Source: Martinezella lusitana
GTDB lineage: Bacteria; Pseudomonadota; Alphaproteobacteria; Rhizobiales; Rhizobiaceae
Direction: 5' to 3'
Length of the DNA: 64,000 nt
NCBI RefSeq assembly: GCF_016901135.1
Contig: NZ_JAFEVL010000078.1
Location: 27,475-91,474, forward strand
A program made the position numbers and the translations under genes. The first letter of the stretch is position 1. Every line of letters starts with the position of its first letter. Of the stretch, positions 8,028 to 16,859 are shown in pieces. The notes below the pieces were generated by a model. The model saw nothing but the letters and a program-made list of their open reading frames with translations. It did no database searches and was not told the origin of the DNA.

Positions 8028-8543
8028 ATGACGACGAGACAATCCAGCTTCAATTACGAGGAAATCCTGGCCTGCGGCCGCGGCGAACTGTTCGGCCCCG
8101 GCAACGCACAGCTTCCCCTGCCACCGATGCTGATGGTCCATCGCATTACAGATATTTCCGAAACCGGTGGCACCTTCGATAAGGGCTATATTCGCGCCGA
8201 ATACGACGTGCGTCCCGACGACTGGTACTTCCCCTGCCATTTTGCCGGCAACCCGATTATGCCGGGCTGCCTCGGCCTGGACGGCATGTGGCAGCTGACC
8301 GGCTTCTTCCTCGGCTGGCTCGGCGAGCCGGGCCGTGGCATGGCGCTTTCGACCGGCGAAGTGAAGTTCAAGGGCATGGTTCGTCCGGAAACGAAGCTCC
8401 TCGAATATGGCATCGACTTCAAGCGCGTCATGCGCGGCCGCCTCGTCCTCGGCACTGCCGATGGCTGGCTGAAGGCTGACGGCGAGATCATTTATCAGGC
8501 AACAGACCTGCGCGTAGGCCTGTCAAAGGACAAGGCTGCTTGA
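8028..8543 (+). CDS. fabA: 3-hydroxydecanoyl-ACP dehydratase/isomerase
   Basis: A 171-residue hot-dog enzyme that dehydrates 3-hydroxydecanoyl-ACP and isomerises the product to cis-3-decenoyl-ACP, the entry step for unsaturated fatty acids. The catalytic His is H71 in CHFAGNPIMPG and the catalytic Asp is D85 in CLGLDGMWQL. The length matches E. coli FabA (172). The gene starts the fabA-fabB-fabI operon, with fabB beginning 53 bases downstream. Confidence 0.97.
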   Translation: MTTRQSSFNYEEILACGRGELFGPGNAQLPLPPMLMVHRITDISETGGTFDKGYIRAEYDVRPDDWYFPCHFAGNPIMPGCLGLDGMWQLTGFFLGWLGEPGRGMALSTGEVKFKGMVRPETKLLEYGIDFKRVMRGRLVLGTADGWLKADGEIIYQATDLRVGLSKDKAA

Positions 8544-8596
8544 GCCGCGGCGTTGCCGCCTCCACAAAAAGAGACGTTTTAGAAAAGGTCATCGAC

Positions 8597-9820
8597 ATGA
8601 GACGGGTAGTTGTTACGGGTCTGGGTATTGTCTCTTCGATTGGAAACGATGCCCAAGAAGTGACTGCCTCGCTGCGCGAAGCCAAGTCCGGCATTTCTTT
8701 TTCCCCCGATTTCGCCGAGCATGGTTTCAAGTGCCAGGTCTGGGGTTCGCCGAAGATCGATACGACCGAACTGGTCGATCGCCGCGCCATGCGCTTCCTG
8801 TCGCAGGGCGGCGCGTGGAACCATGTCGCCATGAAGCAGGCGATCGCCGACAGCGGCCTCGAGGAAAGCGACATCACCAATGAGCGCACCGGCATCATCA
8901 TGGGCTCCGGCGGCCCGTCGACCCGCACGCTGATCGAAGCCGCCGACATCACCCGCAAGAACAACAGCCCGAAGCGCATCGGCCCCTTCGCCGTGCCGAA
9001 GTCGATGTCGTCGACGGCATCGGCAACGCTTGCGACCTGGTTCAAGATCCACGGCGTCAACTATTCCATCTCATCGGCCTGTTCGACCTCGGCACACTGC
9101 ATTGGCAATGCGGCGGAGATGATCCAGTGGGGCAAGCAGGACGTGATGTTCGCCGGCGGCCATGAAGACCTCGATTGGACCATGTCAAACCTCTTCGACG
9201 CGATGGGCGCCATGTCCTCCAAGTTCAACGAGGATCATCCGGAAGCCGCCTCGCGCGCCTATGACGTCAATCGCGATGGTTTCGTCATCGCCGGTGGTGC
9301 CGGCGTGCTTGTTCTGGAGGAGCTGGAGCACGCCAAGGCGCGCGGGGCCAAGATCTATGCTGAGCTGGTCGGCTACGGCGCTACCTCTGACGGTTACGAC
9401 ATGGTCGCGCCGTCGGGCGAGGGTGCGGTGCGCTGCATGCGCCAGGCGCTCGCCACCGTGAAGGGCGATATCGACTATATCAATACCCACGGGACCTCGA
9501 CGCCGGTGGGCGACAGCAAGGAAATCGGCGCGATTCGCGAAGTTTTCGCCGACAAGATCCCGCCGATCCAGTCGACCAAGTCGCTGACGGGCCATTCGCT
9601 CGGCGCAGCCGGCGTCCAGGAATCGATCTACTCGATCCTGATGATGCAGGAACGCTTCATCGGTGAAAGCGCCCATATCGCCGAGCTCGATCCGGAATTT
9701 GCCGGCGTGCCGATCGTGCGCAAGCGCATCGACGACGCCAAGATCGACATCGCTCTTTCGAATTCCTTCGGCTTCGGCGGCACCAACGCCACGCTCGTAT
9801 TCCAGCGCTATAACGGATAA
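8597..9820 (+). CDS. fabB: 3-oxoacyl-ACP synthase I
   Basis: A 407-residue beta-ketoacyl-ACP synthase that elongates cis-3-decenoyl-ACP. The Cys-His-His triad is complete: C162 in SISSACSTSAH, H298 in NTHGTSTPVGD and H333 in KSLTGHSLGAAG. The ATG at 8597 is used because MRRVVVTGLG is the family start and AAGG precedes it; the frame opens earlier at 8540 but that overlaps fabA. The stop is four bases from the fabI start. Confidence 0.97.
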   Translation: MRRVVVTGLGIVSSIGNDAQEVTASLREAKSGISFSPDFAEHGFKCQVWGSPKIDTTELVDRRAMRFLSQGGAWNHVAMKQAIADSGLEESDITNERTGIIMGSGGPSTRTLIEAADITRKNNSPKRIGPFAVPKSMSSTASATLATWFKIHGVNYSISSACSTSAHCIGNAAEMIQWGKQDVMFAGGHEDLDWTMSNLFDAMGAMSSKFNEDHPEAASRAYDVNRDGFVIAGGAGVLVLEELEHAKARGAKIYAELVGYGATSDGYDMVAPSGEGAVRCMRQALATVKGDIDYINTHGTSTPVGDSKEIGAIREVFADKIPPIQSTKSLTGHSLGAAGVQESIYSILMMQERFIGESAHIAELDPEFAGVPIVRKRIDDAKIDIALSNSFGFGGTNATLVFQRYNG

Positions 9821-9824
9821 GGCA

Positions 9825-10631
9825 ATGACCGGAATCATGCAGGGTAAGCGCGGCCTCATCATGGGCGTCGCAAATAATCATTCGATTGCCTGGGGTATTT
9901 CAAAGGCGCTCGCAGCCGAAGGCGCGGAACTGGCTTTCACCTTTCAGGGCGAAGCGCTTGGAAAACGCGTCAAGCCGCTTGCAGCCGAGGTCGGCTCGGA
10001 CTTCCTTTTGCCTTGCGATGTCGAGGATCTTGCCTCGGTCGATACCGTCTTCGAGGCGATCAAGGAGCGCTGGGGCAAGCTGGATTTCATCGTCCACGCC
10101 ATCGGCTTTTCCGACAAGAACGAGCTGAAGGGCCTCTACGCCAACACCACGCGTGATAATTTCACCCGCACCATGGTGATTTCCTGCTTCTCCTTCACCG
10201 AGATCGCCAAGCGTGCCGCCGACCTGATGACAGAAGGCGGCAGCATGCTGACGCTGACCTATAACGGCTCGACCCGGGTGATCCCGAACTACAACGTCAT
10301 GGGTGTTGCCAAGGCGGCGCTCGAGGCATCCGTGCGCTATCTCGCCGCCGATTACGGCCCGCGCGGCATCCGCGTCAACGCCATCTCCGCCGGCCCGATC
10401 CGCACGCTGGCCGGCGCCGGCATTTCCGACGCCCGCGCCATCCTCTCCTGGAACCAGCGCAATGCGCCGCTGCGCCGGTCGGTCACCATCGATCAGGTCG
10501 GCTCCTCGTCGCTTTACCTGCTGTCGAACCTGTCGGCAGGCGTTACCGGCGAAATCCACTTTGTCGACGCCGGCTACAACATCACCTCGATGCCGACGCT
10601 GGAAACGCTGTCGACGGCGGACACCGAGTAA
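9825..10631 (+). CDS. fabI: Enoyl-ACP reductase (NADH), FabI type
   Basis: A 268-residue short-chain dehydrogenase that reduces trans-2-enoyl-ACP in the last step of each elongation cycle. It has the cofactor segment GVANNHSIAWGI at 14-25 and the Tyr-x6-Lys pair Y156/K163 in NYNVMGVAK, at the same numbers as E. coli FabI. The ATG at 9825 begins four bases after fabB ends, so the two are probably translationally coupled. As a FabI-type enzyme it belongs to the triclosan-sensitive class. Confidence 0.96.
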   Translation: MTGIMQGKRGLIMGVANNHSIAWGISKALAAEGAELAFTFQGEALGKRVKPLAAEVGSDFLLPCDVEDLASVDTVFEAIKERWGKLDFIVHAIGFSDKNELKGLYANTTRDNFTRTMVISCFSFTEIAKRAADLMTEGGSMLTLTYNGSTRVIPNYNVMGVAKAALEASVRYLAADYGPRGIRVNAISAGPIRTLAGAGISDARAILSWNQRNAPLRRSVTIDQVGSSSLYLLSNLSAGVTGEIHFVDAGYNITSMPTLETLSTADTE

Positions 10632-10648
10632 GCCTTCCGATTTGAATT

Positions 10649-10675
10649 GTCCTCTCGGTATTTGGCCGGGAGGAC
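10649..10675 (+). terminator. Hairpin after fabI
   Basis: GTCCTCTCGG at 10649-10658 pairs with CCGGGAGGAC at 10666-10675 with one wobble and a seven-base loop. It starts 17 bases after the fabI stop. There is no strong T-run, so it may terminate inefficiently or protect the 3' end. Confidence 0.5.
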
Positions 10676-10837
10676 CGAATTTCCGGATATCCTCCCAGAG
10701 GAGTCCCGATGACGTCCAACGACGCCGAACGCTCGATCCGACCGATTGCCTCCACGGGAAAACGCACTCTTCCCGGCGAGGCGATGACTCTGTAAAGTGC
10801 CGAACGTGCGCCAGACCATCCAACCCGGAGGCTCCCT

Positions 10838-11419
10838 ATGGCCGAGGTCTTGTTGTTCCACCACGCACAGGGGCTGACCCCGGGTGTGCGCGCCTTCGCC
10901 GACGACTTGCGGGCCACCGGTCACACCGTGCACACGCCGGACCTGTTCGACGGACGCACGTTCCAGAGCATCGACGAGGGTCTCGCCTATATCGGTGAGA
11001 TCGGATTCGATGACATGCGGGAGCGCAGCGTCCGCTTCGCCGACGAACTACCTCCCGAGATCGTCTATGCCGGGTTCTCGTTCGGTGTGCTGCCGGCGCA
11101 GAAGCTGGCACAGACACGGCCCGGAGCCCGCGGAGCCCTGCTCTTCTACTCTTGCCTGCCGATCAGTGGCGAGTGGGCCTTCGGACCCTGGCCGGATGGC
11201 GTCGCGGTCCAGATTCACGGTATGGACAACGACCCAATCTTCGTCGGCGAGGGCGACATCGACGCCGCCCGCCAGATCGTGGAGAAGGTCGAGGACGCGG
11301 AGCTTTTCCTGTACCCCGGCGATCAGCACTACTTCGCCGACAGCTCGCTCCCGTCATATGACGCCGATGCAACCGCGCTGCTCACCATCCGAGTGCTCGA
11401 GTTCCTGGATCGCGTTTGA
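10838..11419 (+). CDS. Dienelactone-hydrolase-like alpha/beta hydrolase
   Basis: A 193-residue alpha/beta hydrolase close to the dienelactone hydrolase family. The nucleophile elbow is GFSFG with S81, where classic dienelactone hydrolases have Cys. D130 or D132 in HGMDNDP and H164 in GDQHYFAD complete a plausible triad. The substrate is unknown. It has its own GGAGG site and stands apart from the fab operon. Its codon use, rich in GAC, GTC and CTG with many Asp/Gly pairs, and its closest remembered look are actinobacterial, suggesting transfer; this is an impression, not a test. Confidence 0.82.
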   Translation: MAEVLLFHHAQGLTPGVRAFADDLRATGHTVHTPDLFDGRTFQSIDEGLAYIGEIGFDDMRERSVRFADELPPEIVYAGFSFGVLPAQKLAQTRPGARGALLFYSCLPISGEWAFGPWPDGVAVQIHGMDNDPIFVGEGDIDAARQIVEKVEDAELFLYPGDQHYFADSSLPSYDADATALLTIRVLEFLDRV

Positions 11420-11475
11420 TCCATGCCGGCGTTTTGGCTTGAGCTCAGGCCCGAAACGCGGTCCCGCAACAGCGC

Positions 11476-11637
11476 TTACAGTTTCTCAGCGGCTTCGGGT
11501 GTACCAATATCGTGAAGCGCCCTTATGCACTTTCGAGCAAAGGCCGAGTTGTCATTGTGGTGAACCGACTCTGGCTCATGCAGAGGATCGGCACCAAATC
11601 GAATGATGAAGTCACGCTCCGAAATCTTGTCGAGCAT
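11476..11637 (-). pseudogene. Short HEAT-like C-terminal fragment
   Basis: The reverse strand encodes 53 residues from the ATG at 11637, including RDFIIRFGADPLHEPESV and ending ARKCIRALHDIGTPEAAEKL. The last part reads like one HEAT repeat (xRxxAixALxxIGxPEA). The frame is open back to the stop of the methyltransferase gene at 11674, with a GTG at 11649. There is no ribosome-binding site, so it looks like the tail of a lost larger gene rather than a working one. Codon use is less GC-rich than around it. Confidence 0.5.
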
Positions 11638-11673
11638 AAGGTCTATCACCGGATTTGACGTCCGATCCGCCGC

Positions 11674-12690
11674 TTATTTCTTCGCCCAGAGCACCTTGAA
11701 GCGGGCATTGCGGCAGGTCTCGCCATGCTCCTTGAAGCTTTCCGCCAGCACCGGCTCATAGGGCAGGCCGCGATTGGCGACCAGCATCAGGCGGCCACCG
11801 CTGCGCAGGGAGGCGGCAGCTGTCTTGATCATCGCCTGGCCGAGCGAAGGCTCGGCGGCGTGGCCTTCATGGAAGGGCGGGTTCATGATGATCAGGTCGT
11901 ACTTGTCCTTGACCGGCTCGCTCGCCAGATCGTGCCAGAAGAAGCGCTGGGCGACCTTCGGGCAATTTGCCAGCAGATTGGCACGGGCAGCCTCCAGCGC
12001 GCCGTAATGGGCCTCATAGAGGTCGATGCGGGCGCTTCTCGGCGACTTCGTCGCAAGTTCCACGGAAAGATAACCCCAGCCGGCGCCGAAATCGGCGGCG
12101 TCGCCGGTAAAGTCGGTCGGCAGGCGCGAGGCGAGCAGTTCCGAACCGGCATCGATCCGGTCATGGGAGAACATGCCGGGGGCCGTCGTGAACCGGTCGT
12201 CGACGCGTGTAGCCGGCTTCGCAAGCTGCGCCGTCATCGCCTTGATGTCGGCGGGGCGCGCGAACCAGAAGGCGACACCGTGATATTTCGGCATGTACTC
12301 GACCGCGAGGCCGAAGCCCTCCATGCGCTTGCGCAGCGGCTGAATGCCGTCTTCCTTGCCGCCGGCAACGACGATGAGGCCACCTTCCCTAACGCGCGAA
12401 AGCGCTTCGGCGATATGATCTTCGTTTTCGCCCTTGTGCTTGCCGCAAAGGACCAGCGCGCCGTCATAGTCGCCGCCTTCGATCTCCGGCGTCACGTTGA
12501 TCCGCTGCGCCTGCAGCTGGCGATAGAAGGGGCGGAAGCCCTGGACGGCGGAAAGTTCGGCGGTAAATCCGTCCGGCAGCGAAAAGCCGGCCTCGGCTGC
12601 GAGAAACAGGATCCGCTTATCCTCGCCGGGCGCGTCAACAGTGCCCGAGGCAAAGGGGTGGAACAGGGTCTTCAGGGCGTCGCGGCTCAT
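11674..12690 (-). CDS. RsmC-like class I methyltransferase
   Basis: A 338-residue protein built like RsmC, the 16S rRNA guanine-N2 methyltransferase for G1207: an amino-terminal degenerate methyltransferase half (GGDYDGALVLCGKHKGENED near 85-105) followed by an active half with DFGAGWGYLSVEL near 200 and the NPPFHEG motif near 270, typical of N2-guanine methylation. The frame extends to 12744; the ATG at 12690 (MSRDALKTLF) fits family starts, but ATG 12735 (MSDNRNPF) is possible since neither has a strong ribosome-binding site. Confidence 0.86.
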   Translation of the reverse strand: MSRDALKTLFHPFASGTVDAPGEDKRILFLAAEAGFSLPDGFTAELSAVQGFRPFYRQLQAQRINVTPEIEGGDYDGALVLCGKHKGENEDHIAEALSRVREGGLIVVAGGKEDGIQPLRKRMEGFGLAVEYMPKYHGVAFWFARPADIKAMTAQLAKPATRVDDRFTTAPGMFSHDRIDAGSELLASRLPTDFTGDAADFGAGWGYLSVELATKSPRSARIDLYEAHYGALEAARANLLANCPKVAQRFFWHDLASEPVKDKYDLIIMNPPFHEGHAAEPSLGQAMIKTAAASLRSGGRLMLVANRGLPYEPVLAESFKEHGETCRNARFKVLWAKK

Positions 12691-12761
12691 GGGGCGTGGT
12701 CTCGTCTTGGGAAATGGGTTTCGATTGTCGGACATGTGCGCCATCGTCGTATTCCAGGCTT

Positions 12762-12907
12762 GCCCCTCACCCTAGCCCTCTCCCCGTTGAAACGGGGAGA
12801 GGGGACGACAGAGCAAGACAAGATGCCTCAGCTTGGAAGAGAGGATGATCGAGCGCGGTCGCATCCCCTCTCCCCGCCTGTGCGGGGAGAGGGCTAGGGT
12901 GAGGGGC
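12762..12907. repeat. Long inverted repeat with two internal hairpins (repeat family A)
   Basis: GCCCCTCACCCTAGCCCTCT begins a 25-base arm at 12762-12786 whose reverse complement lies at 12883-12907. Each arm ends in its own hairpin: CCTCTCCCCG/CGGGGAGAGG at 12777-12802 and again at 12867-12892. The central 60 bases differ. A related copy is at 34020-34167. Such elements are scattered through rhizobial intergenic regions. Confidence 0.85.
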
Positions 12908-12953
12908 CAGGCACATAGTTTCAGCGAAAGCGGGCCAGGCCGACAGCAATAAT

Positions 12954-12985
12954 ATAAAAAGGGCGCGGAAACGAATTCCGCGCCC
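12954..12985 (-). terminator. Intrinsic terminator of pnp
   Basis: On the reverse strand GGGCGCGGAA pairs with TTCCGCGCCC around a five-base loop (12961-12985) and is followed by TTTTTAT. It lies 24 bases after the pnp stop. Confidence 0.9.
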
Positions 12986-13008
12986 CGGAACGTGAATGAA
13001 GGCGCGGC

Positions 13009-15147
13009 TTATTCGGCCGCGTCATCCTTCTTCTTGTCGGCGGCGAGTTCCTGGCCGGTCGCCTGGTCGACGACCTTCATGGACAGGCGAACCTTGCCGC
13101 GCTCGTCGAAGCCGAGCAGCTTGACCCAGACCTTGTCGCCTTCCTTGACGACGTCCTGCGTCTTCGCCACGCGCTCGGAAGCGAGCTGCGAGATGTGGAC
13201 GAGGCCGTCGCGGGCGCCGAAGAAGTTGACGAAGGCGCCGAAGTCGGCTGTTTTGACAACCGTACCTTCGTAGATCTGGCCGACTTCCGGCTCAGCGACG
13301 ATCGAGTGGATCCACTTGCGGGCCGCTTCGATTTCCTTGCCGGAAGACGAGGCGATCTTGACGGTGCCGTCGTCTTCGATGTTGATCTTGGCGCCGGTCT
13401 TTTCGACGATTTCGCGGATGACCTTGCCGCCGGAGCCGATGACTTCACGGATCTTGTCGACCGGGATGTTCATGACTTCGATGCGCGGTGCGAATTCGCC
13501 GAGCTGGCCACGGCTTTCGGTGATTGCCTTGGACATTTCGCCGAGGATGTGGGTGCGACCGCCCTGTGCCTGGCCGAGAGCGACCTTCATGATCTCTTCG
13601 GTGATGCCGGCGATCTTGATGTCCATCTGCAGCGAGGTGATGCCGTCGGCAGTGCCGGCGACCTTGAAGTCCATGTCGCCGAGGTGGTCTTCGTCACCGA
13701 GAATGTCGGAGAGAACGGCGAAGCGATCGCCTTCCAGGATCAGACCCATGGCGATGCCGGCAACCGGCTTGGCCAGCGGAACGCCGGCGTCCATCAGAGC
13801 GAGCGAGGTGCCGCAAACCGTTGCCATCGAGGACGAGCCGTTGGACTCGGTGATCTCGGAGACGACGCGCAGCGTGTAGGGGAACTGTTCAGCCGTCGGC
13901 AGCATCGGGCGGATAGCGCGCCATGCGAGCTTGCCGTGACCGATTTCGCGACGACCCGGGGAACCCATGCGGCCGGTTTCGCCAACCGAGTAGGGGGGGA
14001 AGTTGTAATGGAGCAGGAAGCGCTCCTTGTACATGCCCGTCAGGCTGTCGACATACTGTTCGTCTTCGCCGGTGCCGAGCGTGGCGACGACGATTGCCTG
14101 CGTTTCACCGCGGGTAAACAGCGCCGAACCGTGCGTGCGCGGCAGAAGGCCGACTTCCGAAACGATCGGGCGAACGGTCGACAGGTCGCGGCCGTCGATA
14201 CGGCTTGACGTGTCGAGGATGTTCCAGCGAACGATCTTGGCCTGCAGGTGCTTGAAGACGGCGCCGATGACTTCGGCCGAATACTTCGGCTCGACGCCTT
14301 CCGGGAAGAAGTGTGCCTTGACCTTGGCCTTGACGGCGTCGACGGCAGCGTAGCGCTCAGCCTTCTGCGTGTTCTTGTAGGCGGTGCGCAGTTCGGCTTC
14401 GGCGATGCCGAGCATTTCGGCTTCGAGTTCGGAATGATCTTCCGGCGTGAAATCGCGCGGTTCTTTGGCCGCGACTTCAGCGAGCTTGATGATCGCGTCG
14501 ATGACGGGCTGGAAGCCGCGATGACCGAACATGACGGCGCCGAGCATGACGTCTTCGGAGAGTTCCTTGGCTTCGGATTCAACCATCAGCACGGCGTCCT
14601 GCGTGCCGGCGACGACGAGGTCGAGGCTGGATTCGTCCATCTCGTCGAGATGCGGGTTGAGCACGTATTCGCCGTTGATGTAACCGACGCGAGCGCCGCC
14701 GACCGGGCCCATGAACGGAACGCCCGACAGCGTCAGGGCAGCCGAGGTGGCAACCATCGAAAGGATATCGGGATCGTTTTCGAGGTCATGCTGGATGACG
14801 GTGACGACGACCTGGGTATCGTTCTTGTAGCCTTCCGGGAAGAGTGGGCGGATCGGGCGGTCGATCAGGCGGGAAACCAGGGTTTCCTTTTCGCTCGGAC
14901 GTCCTTCGCGCTTGAAATAGCCGCCGGGGATCTTGCCGGCTGCGTAGGTCTTTTCCTGGTAGTTGACGGTGAGCGGGAAGAAATCCTGGCCCGGCTTCGG
15001 CGACTTGGCGGAAACGACGGTGGCGAGCACTACGGTCTCGCCGTAGGTTGCCATGACAGCGCCATCGGCCTGGCGGGCGATCTTGCCGGTTTCGAGCTTC
15101 AGCGGGCGACCGGCCCACTCGATTTCGACGGTATGGATATCGAACAT
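13009..15147 (-). CDS. pnp: Polyribonucleotide nucleotidyltransferase
   Basis: A 712-residue PNPase, the phosphorolytic 3'-5' exoribonuclease of the degradosome. Two RNase PH domains are seen (first starting MFDIHTVEIEWAGRPL, second with GFKVAGTADGITSLQMDIK-type active-site residues, here DFKVAGTADG), then a KH domain with IREVIGSGGKVIREI and an S1 domain with YEGTVVKTADFGAFVNF. The frame opens at 15315, but ATG 15147 gives the standard amino end and has AAGGACA before it. It follows rpsO on the same strand, the conserved rpsO-pnp pair in which pnp expression is usually set by RNA processing in between. Confidence 0.97.
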   Translation of the reverse strand: MFDIHTVEIEWAGRPLKLETGKIARQADGAVMATYGETVVLATVVSAKSPKPGQDFFPLTVNYQEKTYAAGKIPGGYFKREGRPSEKETLVSRLIDRPIRPLFPEGYKNDTQVVVTVIQHDLENDPDILSMVATSAALTLSGVPFMGPVGGARVGYINGEYVLNPHLDEMDESSLDLVVAGTQDAVLMVESEAKELSEDVMLGAVMFGHRGFQPVIDAIIKLAEVAAKEPRDFTPEDHSELEAEMLGIAEAELRTAYKNTQKAERYAAVDAVKAKVKAHFFPEGVEPKYSAEVIGAVFKHLQAKIVRWNILDTSSRIDGRDLSTVRPIVSEVGLLPRTHGSALFTRGETQAIVVATLGTGEDEQYVDSLTGMYKERFLLHYNFPPYSVGETGRMGSPGRREIGHGKLAWRAIRPMLPTAEQFPYTLRVVSEITESNGSSSMATVCGTSLALMDAGVPLAKPVAGIAMGLILEGDRFAVLSDILGDEDHLGDMDFKVAGTADGITSLQMDIKIAGITEEIMKVALGQAQGGRTHILGEMSKAITESRGQLGEFAPRIEVMNIPVDKIREVIGSGGKVIREIVEKTGAKINIEDDGTVKIASSSGKEIEAARKWIHSIVAEPEVGQIYEGTVVKTADFGAFVNFFGARDGLVHISQLASERVAKTQDVVKEGDKVWVKLLGFDERGKVRLSMKVVDQATGQELAADKKKDDAAE

Positions 15148-15472
15148 ATCTTGTCCTTGCATAGTGCGGGAAAAGGCGCCGTCGCCAATGAGTTCGGCAA
15201 GGCGCATCTTCGACCGCACGAAATGTGACGCATCACGGGCAAGACAACGAGAGGCTTTCGAAGATCGGCCGAAGCGCGAAGCCTCGGCTGAAAGCATCCG
15301 GCAATCCTGCCCCATGACAGGTCAACGGTTGTTGTTGGCAGGACCGGCCCATCCGGCCTGCCGGCGGTTTCACATCGCGCAAACACAAGGCGCTAGGGAA
15401 ACTCGTCTTAAGGGTTCATACCCTTCATAAGCATCCGGCGGACGTTCACGAGAACGCCCGCCGGAAATTCGA
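15148..15472. other. rpsO-pnp intergenic region
   Basis: The 325 bases between rpsO and pnp hold no gene. They contain the hairpin just after rpsO and presumably the pnp promoter and leader. In enterobacteria the corresponding leader is the target of RNase III and PNPase autoregulation; I cannot show the same hairpin here. Confidence 0.6.
15435..15464 (-). terminator. Hairpin after rpsO
   Basis: CCGGCGGACGTTC (15435-15447) pairs with GAACGCCCGCCGG (15452-15464) with a single mismatch and a four-base loop. It begins nine bases after the rpsO stop. There is no strong T-run, so it may be a partial terminator or processing site that lets pnp be co-transcribed. Confidence 0.6.
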
Positions 15473-15742
15473 TTAGCGACGGATACCGAGGCTGGTGATC
15501 AGCTTGGTATAACGGCCTTCATCCTTCTTCTTGAGATAGTCAAGAAGCGAGCGCCGGCTGGAAACCATCGTCAGGAGTCCACGACGGGAGTGGTTGTCCT
15601 TCTTGTGGTCCTTGAAGTGGCCTGTGAGATTGTTGATGCGCTCGGTCAGGATAGCAACCTGGACTTCCGGAGAACCGGTGTCGCCTTCGACGGTAGCATA
15701 TTCCTTGATCAGCGCAGCCTTGCGCTCAGCAGTGATCGACAT
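15473..15742 (-). CDS. rpsO: 30S ribosomal protein S15
   Basis: An 89-residue protein starting MSITAERKAALIKEYA and ending TKLITSLGIRR, typical of S15, which binds the 16S rRNA central domain early in 30S assembly. The conserved rRNA-binding segments GDTGSPEVQVAILT and HFKDHKKDNHSRRGLL are present. The ATG at 15742 is the family start; the frame opens at 15781. AAAGGAC lies upstream of it. Confidence 0.98.
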   Translation of the reverse strand: MSITAERKAALIKEYATVEGDTGSPEVQVAILTERINNLTGHFKDHKKDNHSRRGLLTMVSSRRSLLDYLKKKDEGRYTKLITSLGIRR

Positions 15743-15886
15743 CGGATAGTCCTTTCTATGAGAGGAAATTAAAGTCGCCAAAAGCCGGGATGTCGTCCAG
15801 CATTGGCCGCGAATGCAATCGGGCAGGCCCGATGCTGGCGCTGCCTATAGACCATTTGACATGCAAAGGGAAGAGCCGCGATTTTT

Positions 15887-15908
15887 CCTTCTCCCGGCCG
15901 GGAGAAGG
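15887..15908. repeat. Perfect 22-bp palindrome between rpsO and truB
   Basis: CCTTCTCCCGG at 15887-15897 is followed directly by its reverse complement at 15898-15908. It lies seven bases from the truB stop. On the truB strand no T-run follows, so it is not a standard terminator; it resembles half of the repeat family A hairpins. Confidence 0.7.
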
Positions 15909-15914
15909 CGGTGC

Positions 15915-16847
15915 TTACACGAACACCCGCTTCGGTCGGAATTCCCCCTCACCGATCTCGCCGATGGCGATCAGCTTGCCGCGCGCGGTGGCATAGGCCT
16001 CCGTTTCGGCGACCGGCGCATCGCGGCCGCGTACCAGAATAGGATTGCCCATCTTCAAACGGTGCGCCTGATCATCGTTGATGACGAGGTGCGGCAGCGA
16101 CGACAGGGCTTCGGCCGTGTCGATCAGCAGCGCGTCGAGGGCCGCCAGCCGCTCGTCGGCATCCTCGATCGCCTCGAGCGCCACGAGATTGGCGAGCGGC
16201 ACCATCGCCTCCTCCGCAAAGGGGGCAACGAAGCTGCGGCGCAGGCTGGAAATATGGCCGTAGCAACCGAGATCGCGGCCGAAATCGCGGGCAAGCGCCC
16301 GGACATAGGTGCCCTTGCCGCACTCCACCTCGAAATGCGCCGTATTGGCATCTGGGCAGGCAAGCAGCGTCAGGCGGAAGATCTCCACTTCGCGCGAGGG
16401 GATATCGACCGTCTCGCCGTCACGGGCGAGGTCGTAGGCGCGTTCGCCGGCGATCTTGATGGCCGAGAACTGCGGCGGGATCTGGTTGATGACGCCGGTA
16501 TATTGCGGCAGCAGCGCGCGGATGTCTTCTTCGCCCGGGCGCTTGTCTGACGTCTGCGTCACGTCGCCTTCGAGATCGTCGGTGGCGCGCTCTTCGCCCC
16601 AGGTGACGGTGAATTCATAGATCTTGCGGCCGTCCATGACGTAGGGGACCGTCTTGGTGGCGTCGCCGAGCGCGATCGGCAACATGCCGGAGGCAAGCGG
16701 ATCGAGCGTGCCGGCATGGCCCGCCTTCTGCGCCTTGAAAAGCCACTTGATCTTGGAAACGGCTTCTGTCGAGCCGAAATCCACCGGCTTGTCGAGGATG
16801 AGCCAGCCCGAAATCGGGCGGCCCTTGGGCTTGCGTGGTTTGGACAT
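15915..16847 (-). CDS. truB: tRNA pseudouridine-55 synthase
   Basis: A 310-residue TruB enzyme that makes pseudouridine 55 in the T-loop of tRNAs. The catalytic Asp is D49 in AGHAGTLDPLASGMLP. Other family motifs are GWLILDKPVDFGST near residue 14, QIPPQFSAIKIAGERAYDLAR near 122 and GKGTYVRALARDFG near 178. The gene is 12 bases downstream of rbfA on the same strand, forming an rbfA-truB unit. Confidence 0.96.
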   Translation of the reverse strand: MSKPRKPKGRPISGWLILDKPVDFGSTEAVSKIKWLFKAQKAGHAGTLDPLASGMLPIALGDATKTVPYVMDGRKIYEFTVTWGEERATDDLEGDVTQTSDKRPGEEDIRALLPQYTGVINQIPPQFSAIKIAGERAYDLARDGETVDIPSREVEIFRLTLLACPDANTAHFEVECGKGTYVRALARDFGRDLGCYGHISSLRRSFVAPFAEEAMVPLANLVALEAIEDADERLAALDALLIDTAEALSSLPHLVINDDQAHRLKMGNPILVRGRDAPVAETEAYATARGKLIAIGEIGEGEFRPKRVFV

Positions 16848-16859
16848 TCTCTGTCTCTG

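Noticed and set aside
15887..15908. Terminator of truB in the perfect palindrome
   Set aside because: The T-run is on the wrong side for the truB strand, so it was kept as a repeat.
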